Positions 34,568-43,818 of a stretch of DNA of 51,794 nt are shown one piece after another. A program made the translations under genes and the position numbers. Positions within the stretch are counted from its first letter, which is position 1. Each line of letters opens with the position of its first letter. The notes beneath the pieces are model-generated. The model searched no databases. It was not told the DNA's origin and saw only the letters and a program-made list of their open reading frames with translations. The stretch is taken from positions 1 to 51,794 of IMG/VR virus record IMGVR_UViG_3300044987_002198; one strand, 5' to 3'. The DNA comes from a virus.

Positions 34568-37168
34568 TTATTTATCCTCTTTCTTAGGTGCTTCTTCATA
34601 CGGTCTGAGTTTCCCGTCCACATAGTACGGGAAAGCCTTCTTGCTCCAGCGGTTCATAATGCAGGCTTCCGTACCGGCGCGGACGCTGGGGGTGATGCAC
34701 TCCATGCACGACTTCATAATTTCGCGCATCCGCTCGATACGGGCAGTCAGCAGTTCGTCGTCGCGGATTTCCCCGAACAGCTCGTCGTGAATGAATATCG
34801 TCGGGCGCACCATCGCAACACCGTCCACATCCGCCAGGATTGACTCTACGCCGCTTCGGATCTCGCGCTGAACCTCGGAGGTCGCCAGCAACGCTCCCTC
34901 GGCAGACGATGACTGGAGAGCCTGCCCGTTGGCGCAGGCGCAGAAGTCCGTCTTGGCGCGGTGCATTCCCAGCGGGGTGTCGTAGGCATAGTACTGCTTC
35001 TTGTACTGCTTGCCGTCCTCGTCCTCTTTGATTTCCGAGCCGAAGTTCGGGTCGAAGCACCGCTTGGAAACGTAATCAAGGTAGAGTGCCATTTCAGGGA
35101 AAGCTGTTTTCCAGATGTCGCGCAGCTTATAGGCGGTTTCCAAGTCCACGGACACCCCGTAGGTGGCCTTCGCGTAGGCTACGAAGGTTTTCGGGCCGAG
35201 TCCCCCCGGATAGCCGAGGCCGGTGGGCTTCGCAAACTTGCGAAAGTGCGCGTAGAAGTCGGCAAAGGTGGGGGTGCCTTCCCTGCCCATGTCCTTCCAC
35301 GTCTGGTCGAAGGTCGATGAAGCGTTCTCGTCATGACAGGATTTGAGTTCCATGAAGAACTCATACATTTCCAGCGGTTCGAGTCCTGCGACAATCTCAG
35401 CGAACCACGGGTCGAGTTCCTGAGCGATGTACATACCCAGATAAGAGTGAACGTCACGCCCTGCATTGATCGTATCCCCAAGCACCGAGAACCCGAACAG
35501 CTCGACGCATTTCTGCGCCGCCGTGCCGAGTTCCATCGCGCTGTAGTCGATTGAGAACAGCTTATAGCCGGGGCGAGGGATGATGCACGGACGGATGCGG
35601 GGGTCAACCTGCTGGCCGTTCATGGAGGGGTACATATAAAGGGCGTTCTTACCGAGTCCCTTTTTGTTGGCGTAGGATGAGGTACGTCCGGTGCGCTTCA
35701 GCGGGCGGAAGCAGGAATGCACCACGTCAGCGGGAACCTTACCCGCCAGCCGGTCGGTCTGGCCTTCCAAGATGGACGGGCAGTTGAGTATCCCTTCCGC
35801 CCAGAATAAGCCGGGAATGTAGGAGGTGATGATCTTGGCGTACTCTTTCCGCGTGTAGTACAGGTTGAGAATCGGGTCGAACGCGGCGAAGGTGGCGAGC
35901 CACTCTTCATCGGCGCACAGGAGCCACTTCTCAGGGAGTCCTTCGGGGCTTTCCAGAAGAGATGATACCGCACCGATGTCGATAATCCGCCCGTCGATTA
36001 TCAGGCTGTCAAACGCCCCCTCTTCCTTCAACTTTTTCTTGAGGGAGTCCGCTGCCCAGAGTTCGATCAGTTCGTTACGCTGCGCGGCGTTCCACATATA
36101 CCTGTGCAGTGCTTTATCCGAGCCGCACTCAGCCTTCGCACCCCTCATCTTGACGGGGCAGGAACAGTCCTTGCCGGACTTGCCGACGTAGCCGGGATTG
36201 TCGGGGTGGTAGATGCACCCGAGTTCGTGTTCCTTCTGGCCGGTCGCGTAGGGTTCTGGCGGAACGGCAGGAATTACGATGCCTGTTCCTATCCACTTCG
36301 CCTGCTCTTTCGCTGGGAGGCCGTCGAAGGCTTCGATGGCTTCCTCAATCAGCTTTTCGGTGACGGAGGATGTATTCGACAATGCGTACTGTTCTATGAA
36401 ATGAGACAGCACTAGTGGCTTGACCAGCTTCGGGTCGTTGTAGAGTTCGTCGAACTCCTTGGCGACTTCCAGCACCTTGTCGCCGTCGAGCAGGTTGCCG
36501 TGTTCGGTCATCAGTTGCAGGGCGAAGTGAGCGCGGACGCGGAAGGCTTCTGTGACGTAGGGGTCGTAGCCGATGCGCTCTTGGAGTTCTCGACCGGCTT
36601 TACTCTGCTCCAGAAACACGAGCAGGGTGTCCTTGGCATCGTTCTCGGCGTAGGTGACAAACTCATCCGGCCACTCTGCAAGGGGCTGGTTCTCGACCAT
36701 CTCGTAGTTCATGCGGACGGTGCCTTCGCCGTCCTTATCAGCGGAGCGGTCAACGCCGAGGTATTTCTTCGCCATTCCACCGAGGGAGTAATCAGCGCGT
36801 TCCACCACGCCGTTGAGTTCCACGGAGTCGATGTCTCCGGTTGCGGTGAGGTTGTAGAGCATTTCACGAATCATCGTGTCGCGTACCCGTTCGCCATCGA
36901 GGGCTTTCCAGATCAGGGGCATGGTTTCTGGGAACGCTTTAGCGATCACGGTCAGGTCGAACGCGGCGTTGTGGAGTATCAAGATCATGGATTCATCAGA
37001 GAGGGTTTCGATGATGTCGGCTTTGAAACTTTGGTTAGCTTTTTCTATAATCCAAGCAATGGGTTGTCCATCGTCGCCAAGCGCGGCGAACTGGGCGCAG
37101 ATAATGGGCGGGGTGACGGCATCTTTGCCAATCAACCTTGTCTCGGTGTCTAAAGCCAATAAATTCAC
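34568..37168 (-). CDS. DNA polymerase, family A with 3'-5' exonuclease
   Basis: The 866-residue replicative polymerase has an N-terminal exonuclease domain with LALDTET (4-10), HNAAFD (66-71) and YAENDAKDT (173-181). Polymerase motif A is DYSAMEL (541-547), motif B KFAKPTGLGYPGG (644-656) and motif C IHDE (793-796). Between the two domains, residues 318-348 form a Cys/His cluster (CIYH, CSC, C) that may bind zinc and is absent from T7 polymerase. The start is GTG, with AAAAGGAGA 7 bases before it. A hairpin terminator-like element lies just upstream. Confidence 0.95.
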   Translation of the reverse strand: MNLLALDTETRLIGKDAVTPPIICAQFAALGDDGQPIAWIIEKANQSFKADIIETLSDESMILILHNAAFDLTVIAKAFPETMPLIWKALDGERVRDTMIREMLYNLTATGDIDSVELNGVVERADYSLGGMAKKYLGVDRSADKDGEGTVRMNYEMVENQPLAEWPDEFVTYAENDAKDTLLVFLEQSKAGRELQERIGYDPYVTEAFRVRAHFALQLMTEHGNLLDGDKVLEVAKEFDELYNDPKLVKPLVLSHFIEQYALSNTSSVTEKLIEEAIEAFDGLPAKEQAKWIGTGIVIPAVPPEPYATGQKEHELGCIYHPDNPGYVGKSGKDCSCPVKMRGAKAECGSDKALHRYMWNAAQRNELIELWAADSLKKKLKEEGAFDSLIIDGRIIDIGAVSSLLESPEGLPEKWLLCADEEWLATFAAFDPILNLYYTRKEYAKIITSYIPGLFWAEGILNCPSILEGQTDRLAGKVPADVVHSCFRPLKRTGRTSSYANKKGLGKNALYMYPSMNGQQVDPRIRPCIIPRPGYKLFSIDYSAMELGTAAQKCVELFGFSVLGDTINAGRDVHSYLGMYIAQELDPWFAEIVAGLEPLEMYEFFMELKSCHDENASSTFDQTWKDMGREGTPTFADFYAHFRKFAKPTGLGYPGGLGPKTFVAYAKATYGVSVDLETAYKLRDIWKTAFPEMALYLDYVSKRCFDPNFGSEIKEDEDGKQYKKQYYAYDTPLGMHRAKTDFCACANGQALQSSSAEGALLATSEVQREIRSGVESILADVDGVAMVRPTIFIHDELFGEIRDDELLTARIERMREIMKSCMECITPSVRAGTEACIMNRWSKKAFPYYVDGKLRPYEEAPKKEDK

Positions 37169-37181
37169 AGTGTCTCCTTTT

Positions 37182-37213
37182 AAAAATTCCCCCTCGGATT
37201 ACCCGCCGAGGGG
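37182..37213 (-). terminator. Hairpin/terminator before the DNA polymerase gene
   Basis: In the leftward direction, CCCCTCGG (37213-37206) pairs with CCGAGGGG (37197-37190) over an 8-base loop and is followed by GAATTTTT. It stands between the ssDNA-binding candidate (stop at 37228) and the polymerase ribosome site, so it may terminate part of the transcripts and give less polymerase than the upstream protein. Confidence 0.7.
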
Positions 37214-37227
37214 AGCGGGGTTGGCTT

Positions 37228-37857
37228 TTAGCCTTCCGTTTCTTCAGCAGCGACCAGCTCCATGAAGCGGTCTTCCGAACCGAAGAACTTTACAATGTCC
37301 TTCTCGTTGAGATGCTCGGCAAGAGTCGCCAGCGGGACGTGACGGTCGAAGCGGATATTGATGTACGTCTTCAACTCTCCCGCTTTATCTTTCGTCGGCG
37401 CGGATTCCACTCCGCGCATCTCGATGACGGTCGTTCCATCCAGTACGCCGACCGGCTGGCCTTCGCACTTCAGGATGGACGTTGCCAGTTCCTGCACCTC
37501 GTCGGACGACAGCTTCGCCGCCTCGGTCGCGTCAAAGTTGAGCGCGGCACAGAGGAAGGGCGAGAAGTCGCGGTTGAAGCGATCCCCGAAGAAGAAAGCA
37601 AACGAGATGCTGTCCCCTTTGAGGTGTCCTGCGTACCCGTCTTGACCCGGAACTTTCCCGGCTCCGTCCGCGACCGGTACGAGTACCGTTGCGCTGGCGG
37701 AGATGTACGGGACGAACTTGCGCGACGTGGCGAGTTCGACCGTGTTGATGAGTACCTGATACTTTCCGACTTTCGGATCGTTGCGGTTGCTGACTTCGAG
37801 CTTGTTCATACCTTTCAGTAGCTCACGAGCTTGGTCGATGTTCATTTTGTTTGCCAT
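37228..37857 (-). CDS. Putative single-stranded DNA-binding replication protein (209 aa)
   Basis: The ATG at 37857 (MANKMNID) stands 8 bases after GGAG; the ATG six bases earlier would be too close. The protein is beta-rich (YQVLINTVELATSRKFVPYI, SISFAFFFGDRF) with a variable loop (GAGKVPGQDGYAG) and an acidic C-terminus (VAAEETEG), a hallmark of ssDNA-binding proteins such as T7 gp2.5. It directly precedes the polymerase. Placement and acidic tail support an ssDNA-binding or DUF669-type role. The fold itself was not recognised. Confidence 0.5.
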   Translation of the reverse strand: MANKMNIDQARELLKGMNKLEVSNRNDPKVGKYQVLINTVELATSRKFVPYISASATVLVPVADGAGKVPGQDGYAGHLKGDSISFAFFFGDRFNRDFSPFLCAALNFDATEAAKLSSDEVQELATSILKCEGQPVGVLDGTTVIEMRGVESAPTKDKAGELKTYINIRFDRHVPLATLAEHLNEKDIVKFFGSEDRFMELVAAEETEG

Positions 37858-37908
37858 TTCCATTTCTCCTTTTCTATCCGCTTACTGGGCGGTTTCTGTT
37901 ATGCGACC

Positions 37909-37936
37909 ACTGTACGCCCCCTGCGGTGGTGGTCAA
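37909..37936 (-). promoter_or_regulatory. Candidate promoter for ssDNA-binding/polymerase genes
   Basis: Leftward TTGACC (37936-37931), a 16-base spacer and TACAGT (37914-37909) lie in the gap after the radical SAM gene. The sequence just upstream reads ATTTAAA, also found upstream of the boxes at 43818 and 47691. Transcription would start near 37902, 45 bases before the ATG. Confidence 0.45.
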
Positions 37937-37973
37937 CTTTAAATCGTATTTATTTTCGGGGATTATTTTGTGC

Positions 37974-38936
37974 TTAAAGCCCCGATTTCCAGCACTCGAA
38001 AGATTTCACTGCTCTTTGGGAGTTTGTGGGATGTCGCTTTTGCAAAAATGTTTTGAAGTCTATCTTTTTAAATAGGTTGGGTTGATTGCACCATGCAGCT
38101 AGATCGACATAAAAATCAGAGAATGGAGAATCCCAACAAGTTATGTCTCGCATGATGTACGGAAGTGTCTTGTTTTTACTACACCACAACACGCGCTGTG
38201 TCGTTTCGTGAAACGCCATGTCCGGGTGTGTATAAATGTTGAATTTAATCTGCCAGTCTTTGCGCCAACTCATCCGACTTAATCCAGCACTTACTAAGGG
38301 AAGGTACGCGAGAGAGTCGAACGAAAAAAGATAGTCTCCAAGGTAGTTTAGACGAGACAGTAACAGGCTAGTACAATCAGTCACTAACCGGATGTCTAGG
38401 CCGCTGTTAAAATATACCTTTATTTTTCTGTCCGCTAACTCTGTTAAAATCTCAGCGCACTCTGGCAGGGCAAGGATGTTGTTATCTAAGAAATTAACCT
38501 TCTTGTGCCTTAAAATTTTAGATATATCAGACACTTTTCTGATGGGGCCTTCCTTCTCAGGAACAACACAAAAGGAACACTTCCGAATACACCCCCTGCT
38601 TAGAAATCCGTAGGACGTGTCGTTGTCTGGGTATATTGAGTAATCGGGATCATAATCCTCAACGACATCAGGGAGTGTTGTTTTTAAATCCACTCCGGTT
38701 CCTCCAAACACAGCATCCCCTTTTATCAAATCCCTAGACCCTTTAAAGATTACGCTACAGTATGTTTTATCAAAGCCAGTAGGCAGTGTATGTGTCTTTT
38801 TGTTCTTCCGTGGGTAATACGAAATTCCCAACCTAAGCAGTTCAACAGAATCCCCTTGTTGTCTATGGTAAGAAGCCAGTTTCATAAGAGGGATATTCGG
38901 GATGGATGAGTCTGCGTCTACGAGTAAAATTTTCAT
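37974..38936 (-). CDS. Radical SAM enzyme
   Basis: The CX3CX2C iron-sulfur motif RGCIRKCSFC (C116, C120, C123) identifies a radical S-adenosylmethionine enzyme. Residues 1-45 (MKILLVDADSSIPNIPLMKLASYHRQ...) resemble the Rossmann-like B12-binding domain, but the cobalamin DxHxxG motif was not seen. The 320-residue protein is shorter than most B12-dependent relatives. The start was set at ATG 38936, which follows GGAG by 6 bases and lies one base after the helicase stop. Substrate unknown: it sits beside a helicase and a cytosine methyltransferase, so DNA modification is possible, but an RNA, protein or metabolite substrate is equally open. Confidence 0.85.
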   Translation of the reverse strand: MKILLVDADSSIPNIPLMKLASYHRQQGDSVELLRLGISYYPRKNKKTHTLPTGFDKTYCSVIFKGSRDLIKGDAVFGGTGVDLKTTLPDVVEDYDPDYSIYPDNDTSYGFLSRGCIRKCSFCVVPEKEGPIRKVSDISKILRHKKVNFLDNNILALPECAEILTELADRKIKVYFNSGLDIRLVTDCTSLLLSRLNYLGDYLFSFDSLAYLPLVSAGLSRMSWRKDWQIKFNIYTHPDMAFHETTQRVLWCSKNKTLPYIMRDITCWDSPFSDFYVDLAAWCNQPNLFKKIDFKTFLQKRHPTNSQRAVKSFECWKSGL

Positions 38937-38937
38937 A

Positions 38938-41058
38938 TCAATCTCCAAATGTTTTATTCAAAACGAGCCGGTCGGCTACGGACAGTTCGTGCGGCTTCGC
39001 ACCCCACTCCATCAAGACCTCGAACGGAACGACCTTCGGCTTCGGAACGTAGGTCGCGTAAATCAGCTTTTGCTTGTTGCCTTGCGACTGGTGAACGTAA
39101 GCCGCGTCATTAAGTGTCGCTCCGAACAGGATGTGATCGAACTCCGTGGTGTTGCAAGTGGTGACGAACACTTCATCGTATTCCTGAAGGTGGCGGTGCT
39201 GTCTGCCGATGGTCTGCTCGGCTCGCGCTGCGGAGCGCGGCCACTGCAAGTAGAACTGGTTACGGTCGAACTGGAGGTTCTTGCCTTGGAAGTGCGCGTT
39301 CGAGGTCAGAATGATAATGCGCCCCTTGCACTTTTCGCGGTCGTTAAGGATGCGGTTGAACTGCTCGCCGGCTTTACAGAACAGGGGGTTGAGTCCTTCC
39401 TCTTCAAAGCGTTCATTTGCCCATTCCCCAACCTCGTCATTGTCGTACCAGATGAGACACCCCTCCCCCTTCGGCAGGCACTTGGCGTACTGGACGGCTT
39501 TCTCAATTTTAAATCCGCAGACGTGGACGGCTCGCTTATTGCGTTCGATGCGCCCCTCGAAGTCTGCATCTTTCCAGTCCATCCAGAGCTTGTACAGCAT
39601 CGCGCCGACTTCCTTGGAGCCGTGGTCGCTCATGTTCTTACCGATCAGCATAGGCGTGTCCATGCCGTTGTGTCCACGGTCACGAATCCAAGCGCGGAGT
39701 TCGCGGGCATAGTCCATGTTCCGCTGGTGGTAGTTCTGGGAGAGTTCGAGAATTTCTTCGGCCTCGGCGGTGCTGGAATAGATACCCCGTTCCATCAGCC
39801 AATCAATATCCGGCCAGTAAAGCTCGGTGTAGAACCCAGCGCCTTGAATCCAATACTTCCACCGAAAAAGCATCATAGCTTCTTCAATTTCGTCGCCGGA
39901 CGGAGTGAGCCACTTTTCGTCGAGCTGCTTGACGAGTTCTTCAACGCGATCCCATCCCGGCGCGGAGGCGTATCCCTCGACCGGCTCGTTGTTGATGTAG
40001 AGCGAGTACGGGAGGTCGTGGCCGGACGAGCAGACTACGCCGGGGGTGGTGGTGAGTCGCTTCTTGAACGCTTTACGGAACCCGAGAACGGAGTTGTCGA
40101 ACTGCTCCCCTCGGAAATTCTTCCGCGCCCAGTCGAGGACGTACTTGAGCGGGCCTGCTTCGGATTGCTCGTCGCTCTTGAAGTCAGATACGGAGGTCGC
40201 CGTGGTGTCAATCAGCTTCGACCATTCTTCCGTCAGGGATACCGAGTTCGGGATGAAGTTGTTATGCCCGAGGGATGCGCGGGCGATTTCAAAATAATCC
40301 ATTAAGGACTTCTGTGTCATGGTTCCCGAGAGCGCGACGACCTGCGGGTGGCACTCGTGAAGGTACTGCGTGAACCGGCGCGTCCGGGCGGAACGCTTCG
40401 ATACGGAGTGCGCTTCGTCAAGGATAATAAGGTCGGGATTGACGGCGGCAAGGATTTCGTGCGCGTCTGCCGATGAAAGCAGGGAGTAGGTGAAAATGTA
40501 AAGCCCCTTTCGACCGGACTGGGCTAGTTGTTGTCTTTTGAGTTTTGATAACCCATGTAGCCGGTGGATCGGGGTGTTAAAAATAGTGAGCGGTCTCCAG
40601 TGTTTTATGTCCGTGTCGCAAAGCTGGGTTGCCAGCGCGGGCGGGACGATCAGCATGATTTTCTGCTTGCCTGCGCTGTAGGCATCGTTCGCTATCAGCA
40701 GGGAGGTCAGGGTCTTGCCGCCGCCGACGGCGAGCGGCAGGAACGCCCCGCCGACTTCGCTGTACGCAAGCAGGGATTCCGCCTGAGTCGGTAACAGCCG
40801 CCAGCCATCCGCGAACGCCTTGGCTTGGAAGTAGTGCTGCGACACGGCTTCCAGTACGTCGGCATCCGGCACGTAGCGCAAGGGTACGTTCACGATGCGC
40901 TTGAGTTCCTGCGAGACGGTTTCCATCGACCGCGCTCTCATAGCGTGTATCTTAGCGGGGTTCGGCGGACGGCGGGAGGGGGCTTGCGCCACCTTCTCCG
41001 CGCCGACGCTTTCCGCGAGGGCTTTCATACGCGCTATTTTGAGGGCGGTGGGGGTCAT
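38938..41058 (-). CDS. SF2 DNA helicase/translocase
   Basis: The 706-residue ATPase has GGGKT (112-116), LIILDEAHS with DEAH at 214-217, LSGTM (243-247) and a late RAEQTIGRQHRH (about 625) that is motif VI, the full SF2 set. It is longer than most phage SF2 helicases because of an insert of about 200 residues between the two RecA-like lobes (about 290-480), rich in aromatic and acidic residues. It should unwind or remodel DNA during replication. The start was placed at ATG 41058, overlapping the methyltransferase stop (ATGA). Confidence 0.85.
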   Translation of the reverse strand: MTPTALKIARMKALAESVGAEKVAQAPSRRPPNPAKIHAMRARSMETVSQELKRIVNVPLRYVPDADVLEAVSQHYFQAKAFADGWRLLPTQAESLLAYSEVGGAFLPLAVGGGKTLTSLLIANDAYSAGKQKIMLIVPPALATQLCDTDIKHWRPLTIFNTPIHRLHGLSKLKRQQLAQSGRKGLYIFTYSLLSSADAHEILAAVNPDLIILDEAHSVSKRSARTRRFTQYLHECHPQVVALSGTMTQKSLMDYFEIARASLGHNNFIPNSVSLTEEWSKLIDTTATSVSDFKSDEQSEAGPLKYVLDWARKNFRGEQFDNSVLGFRKAFKKRLTTTPGVVCSSGHDLPYSLYINNEPVEGYASAPGWDRVEELVKQLDEKWLTPSGDEIEEAMMLFRWKYWIQGAGFYTELYWPDIDWLMERGIYSSTAEAEEILELSQNYHQRNMDYARELRAWIRDRGHNGMDTPMLIGKNMSDHGSKEVGAMLYKLWMDWKDADFEGRIERNKRAVHVCGFKIEKAVQYAKCLPKGEGCLIWYDNDEVGEWANERFEEEGLNPLFCKAGEQFNRILNDREKCKGRIIILTSNAHFQGKNLQFDRNQFYLQWPRSAARAEQTIGRQHRHLQEYDEVFVTTCNTTEFDHILFGATLNDAAYVHQSQGNKQKLIYATYVPKPKVVPFEVLMEWGAKPHELSVADRLVLNKTFGD

Positions 41059-41897
41059 TTTAAAGCACCCCACTGTTCGGCCATTGCTTTTGCAATTCCG
41101 GGGAATGTTTTGCTTCTTGCCTGTTTTGTTTTTGCTGATTTTCCGCCATACTTATTGAACCATACAGGCCGTGTTGTACCGTCTGCGTATGTTACCATCT
41201 CGCCTTTATCAACAATGTTTGTGTGGACTAACGGGGTAAGTTTTTTAAGCCATAGGCAAGTGGCTTTTTGACAGGAATCCCCAAATTGATATGGATGAAT
41301 TATCTGTGATGGTTTCAATGGCAATCCGTACTTTTCCGCAATATCTGGAAACCATTTTTTGACATACGCGCCAGACACAATCCCTACAGGATTTTCAACT
41401 GCTATCAAATCGCACGGAGCGTTAAGTATTTTAAGGAAGAACTCTAATGACTGTCTTTGCTCTCCGCTTGTCCGTTTCTTTTCAAACCAAGCCGCGCCGG
41501 AAACGGCCAGATCAGTACAGGGCGGGAATCCAATAATGCAATCCCATTTGAAGCCGTGCGGTCTGGCATACGCTACTCCATCAAATTCTTTATACTCAAA
41601 CGGAACATTATTATCATCTTCTTGTGTAGGGCCCGGACAGGCACACTCTGAATAATCTATCTGACATTTCTGACAAAACGCAAATTCCCGATCCTCGTCT
41701 GATTCATCGTAAAGACATTCATCAGCATGGACAACCTTTCTCCATCCATCCAAAACCGGGATTACATCGCCTTGAATGTGCCACTCGGGATGCCCGCCAC
41801 TGCTCTGGAGAATATCGCACGAATACGCTTCATGTCCGAGTTTTCGGAACTCAATACAGACGGCTTGAGATTCTTCGCAACCAACTAATACTTTCAC
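41055..41897 (-). CDS. DNA (cytosine-C5) methyltransferase
   Basis: The 280-residue protein has the SAM-binding start VLVGCEESQAV, the catalytic-loop motif GFPPC (PPC at 125-127) and VENP (167-170), the motifs IV and VI of C5 methyltransferases. Residues 75-87 form a CQKC...CAC cluster inserted before the catalytic loop; phage-type enzymes of this kind often carry it and it may bind zinc. It probably protects phage DNA from host restriction. The start is GTG after GGAG. Confidence 0.88.
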   Translation of the reverse strand: MKVLVGCEESQAVCIEFRKLGHEAYSCDILQSSGGHPEWHIQGDVIPVLDGWRKVVHADECLYDESDEDREFAFCQKCQIDYSECACPGPTQEDDNNVPFEYKEFDGVAYARPHGFKWDCIIGFPPCTDLAVSGAAWFEKKRTSGEQRQSLEFFLKILNAPCDLIAVENPVGIVSGAYVKKWFPDIAEKYGLPLKPSQIIHPYQFGDSCQKATCLWLKKLTPLVHTNIVDKGEMVTYADGTTRPVWFNKYGGKSAKTKQARSKTFPGIAKAMAEQWGALK

Positions 41898-41908
41898 GTT
41901 GTCTCCTA

Positions 41909-41928
41909 CCCCTCCCCGAAGGGAGGGG
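41909..41928 (-). promoter_or_regulatory. Stable UUCG hairpin before the methyltransferase gene
   Basis: An 8-base perfect stem closes a four-base loop that reads UUCG in the leftward RNA (closing pair C-G). It lies between the nuclease stop and the GGAGA site of the methyltransferase, has no T run and is probably an mRNA stability or processing element rather than a terminator. Confidence 0.65.
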
Positions 41929-41938
41929 GCTTATTGAA

Positions 41939-43765
41939 TTATTCCGTTACCGCTTGGATTACATCTTTTGCATAAGGACGTATCCCCATGACCACGGTTT
42001 CCAGCAGCGAGGCTTTCGGAAGCCGGGTGACGGTCAGTGTCGATCCGCCGAGGGCTCCCGCAATCTGCTCGGACATGGCCTGAATCGCGTCGCGCTTGGC
42101 GAAGGTGTTCATTTCCGTCCACTTCGCAGCACCCATCAGGCGGATCATTTCCGTCTCGACGACGATCATCAGCTCTTCCGCTGTGACGCGGCAGGCCGGT
42201 GAGCCGAATTTCCCGCCGCCCTTGACCTTGGATTCGATCACAGCACAGCCGATGAGGATGGTGAAGCGTTCGCGCTCTGTCGTAATGTCCAAGTCAGTGA
42301 ACGGGGCGCGTTCGGCGGCTTCGGGATATTCCGGCAATCCTGTTCCGACTTCACCGGAGTTCACTTCGTAGCGGAGTTCCGGCTCGTCTCTTGGAACGGG
42401 TTTTTCTTTCTTCACTTTCACCGGCGAGGGCGCGGCTTCCACGACTTCCTTGGCGGTCGGGGGTTCTGATACCTTACTTTCCAGCACGACTTCCGTGCCG
42501 TCCAGTACGACCAGCTTACCGGCTTCCACTTTCCACTTGAAGTCGGTGGATGTTTTCACGCCGGTCTTTTTGCACATGATGTCGCAGATGCGGCAGGCTG
42601 TACCGGAACTGTTGAGTCCGGGGGTGGGGCTGTCCGCACACGCCTTGCACCCTTTGAAGTGCCACGGGGCAGGTTGCTGGGCGGCGACGGGGGCTTCGGG
42701 TTTAACTTCGGCAGGAACTTCTGCCTTCGGTGCTTCGACGACGGCTACGGGTGCCGCTGGCTGTGGCGCACTTGCGCCGGTTTGTTTTTCGCGCATTTCG
42801 CGTATCTTCTTCTGCATTGGGCTTTCCATGGTCTGTTCTCCTTTTTCTTGGTTCAGCTCGTTTGCGAGCTTTTTGTAATCTGTCGAGTTGACACCTGTCA
42901 GCTCTCGGTTAATACGTTCCGTGTAACCGTCCACGGTTTCGAGATTGGTGCAAATGCGGGCGAACGGGCACCCGCCGTACTTCTTGCAGGCGGACGCGGG
43001 GCAGGCAGGAAGGGGGATGTCGTCAAACTTCTGAATATCCTTGTAAGCGAGCATTAACTCTACCGTCGGGGCGATGCGCTCTTTCATAAACTGCTCGACC
43101 TGTTCCCACGTCGTGGTGACTTCGCGCTTTTCGACGTGAGGCTTCGCGGGGTTCTTGCAGTAATATTGGTGAGCGAGAATCAGGGGCTTGGATTTGTCAT
43201 AACCCCCTTTGGTATAGTACCAATAAGCGTAAAACATCATCTGGATATTTTCCCCGAGGTATTCGCTCGCGTCGGGGTTGGTACTCTTTGCCCACTTCAT
43301 GTCCTTGGTGGTCTTGTGGTCACGGATCGCTCCGGGTTCCAGCAGGTCGATGAAGCCGTTCGCAGTAACGCCTTCCATAAACTGCCAGTTCGTGATAGGC
43401 TTTTCGATCTCGCGGCCTTCGACACGCATCAGGATACCTTCCGCGATGGCTTTTTCAATCAGGCTCTTGACGAGGGCTTGTTCTTCGAGAGAAATAGCGA
43501 GCTTCTCGCGCTTCCCGTAGCGGTCGAGCGGCTGTTCCCAGCCTTCGGGGTATAGTTCGACCGGCTTACCATCCACCGTGCCGTTCAGGTCGGCCAGCAA
43601 GTACCGCTCGACGACGGAGTGCAGTACGGTTCCGAAGGTAGTGGATTCTCGCGGAAGCTGAGGCAACTTCTTGACGTTCTGAAAATACCACTTGCGAAGG
43701 CATCCGTCGTGCTTGGGGTCGGCGGTTTCAATAGCGGAGGCTGAGGTGCGGAGGGGCTTGGTCAT
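41939..43765 (-). CDS. Cas4/RecB-like iron-sulfur nuclease with C-terminal extension (608 aa)
   Basis: Residues 1-275 match the PD-(D/E)XK exonuclease family of Cas4/AddB type: GTVLHSVVERYL (H49), GFIDLLEPGAIRDHKTTK (D140, D149, K151) and four cysteines for a 4Fe-4S cluster, C22 near the start and C260, C266, C272 at the end (CKKYGGCPFARIC). The remaining 330 residues are unusual: a Pro/Ala-rich linker (about 340-380), a cysteine cluster (CKACADS, CRICDIMC) and a conserved-looking domain (about 500-608). It may process DNA ends in recombination or degrade host DNA. There is a promoter candidate at 43791-43818. Confidence 0.8.
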   Translation of the reverse strand: MTKPLRTSASAIETADPKHDGCLRKWYFQNVKKLPQLPRESTTFGTVLHSVVERYLLADLNGTVDGKPVELYPEGWEQPLDRYGKREKLAISLEEQALVKSLIEKAIAEGILMRVEGREIEKPITNWQFMEGVTANGFIDLLEPGAIRDHKTTKDMKWAKSTNPDASEYLGENIQMMFYAYWYYTKGGYDKSKPLILAHQYYCKNPAKPHVEKREVTTTWEQVEQFMKERIAPTVELMLAYKDIQKFDDIPLPACPASACKKYGGCPFARICTNLETVDGYTERINRELTGVNSTDYKKLANELNQEKGEQTMESPMQKKIREMREKQTGASAPQPAAPVAVVEAPKAEVPAEVKPEAPVAAQQPAPWHFKGCKACADSPTPGLNSSGTACRICDIMCKKTGVKTSTDFKWKVEAGKLVVLDGTEVVLESKVSEPPTAKEVVEAAPSPVKVKKEKPVPRDEPELRYEVNSGEVGTGLPEYPEAAERAPFTDLDITTERERFTILIGCAVIESKVKGGGKFGSPACRVTAEELMIVVETEMIRLMGAAKWTEMNTFAKRDAIQAMSEQIAGALGGSTLTVTRLPKASLLETVVMGIRPYAKDVIQAVTE

Positions 43766-43790
43766 GTTGTTTTCGTCCTTCTTTTCGTGT

Positions 43791-43818
43791 ACTTTATCTT
43801 ATTTCTAATCCGTGTCAA
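43791..43818 (-). promoter_or_regulatory. Candidate promoter of the nuclease/methyltransferase/helicase block
   Basis: Leftward TTGACA (43818-43813), a 16-base spacer and TAAAGT (43796-43791). The upstream sequence ATTTAAAAACCAGTTGACAC is matched at 19 of 20 bases by the one at 47691. The start would lie about 20 bases ahead of the nuclease ATG at 43765. Confidence 0.55.

Noticed and set aside
38902-40305. 467-residue plus-strand ORF
   Set aside because: It is antisense to the SF2 helicase, whose motifs are all present on the other strand.
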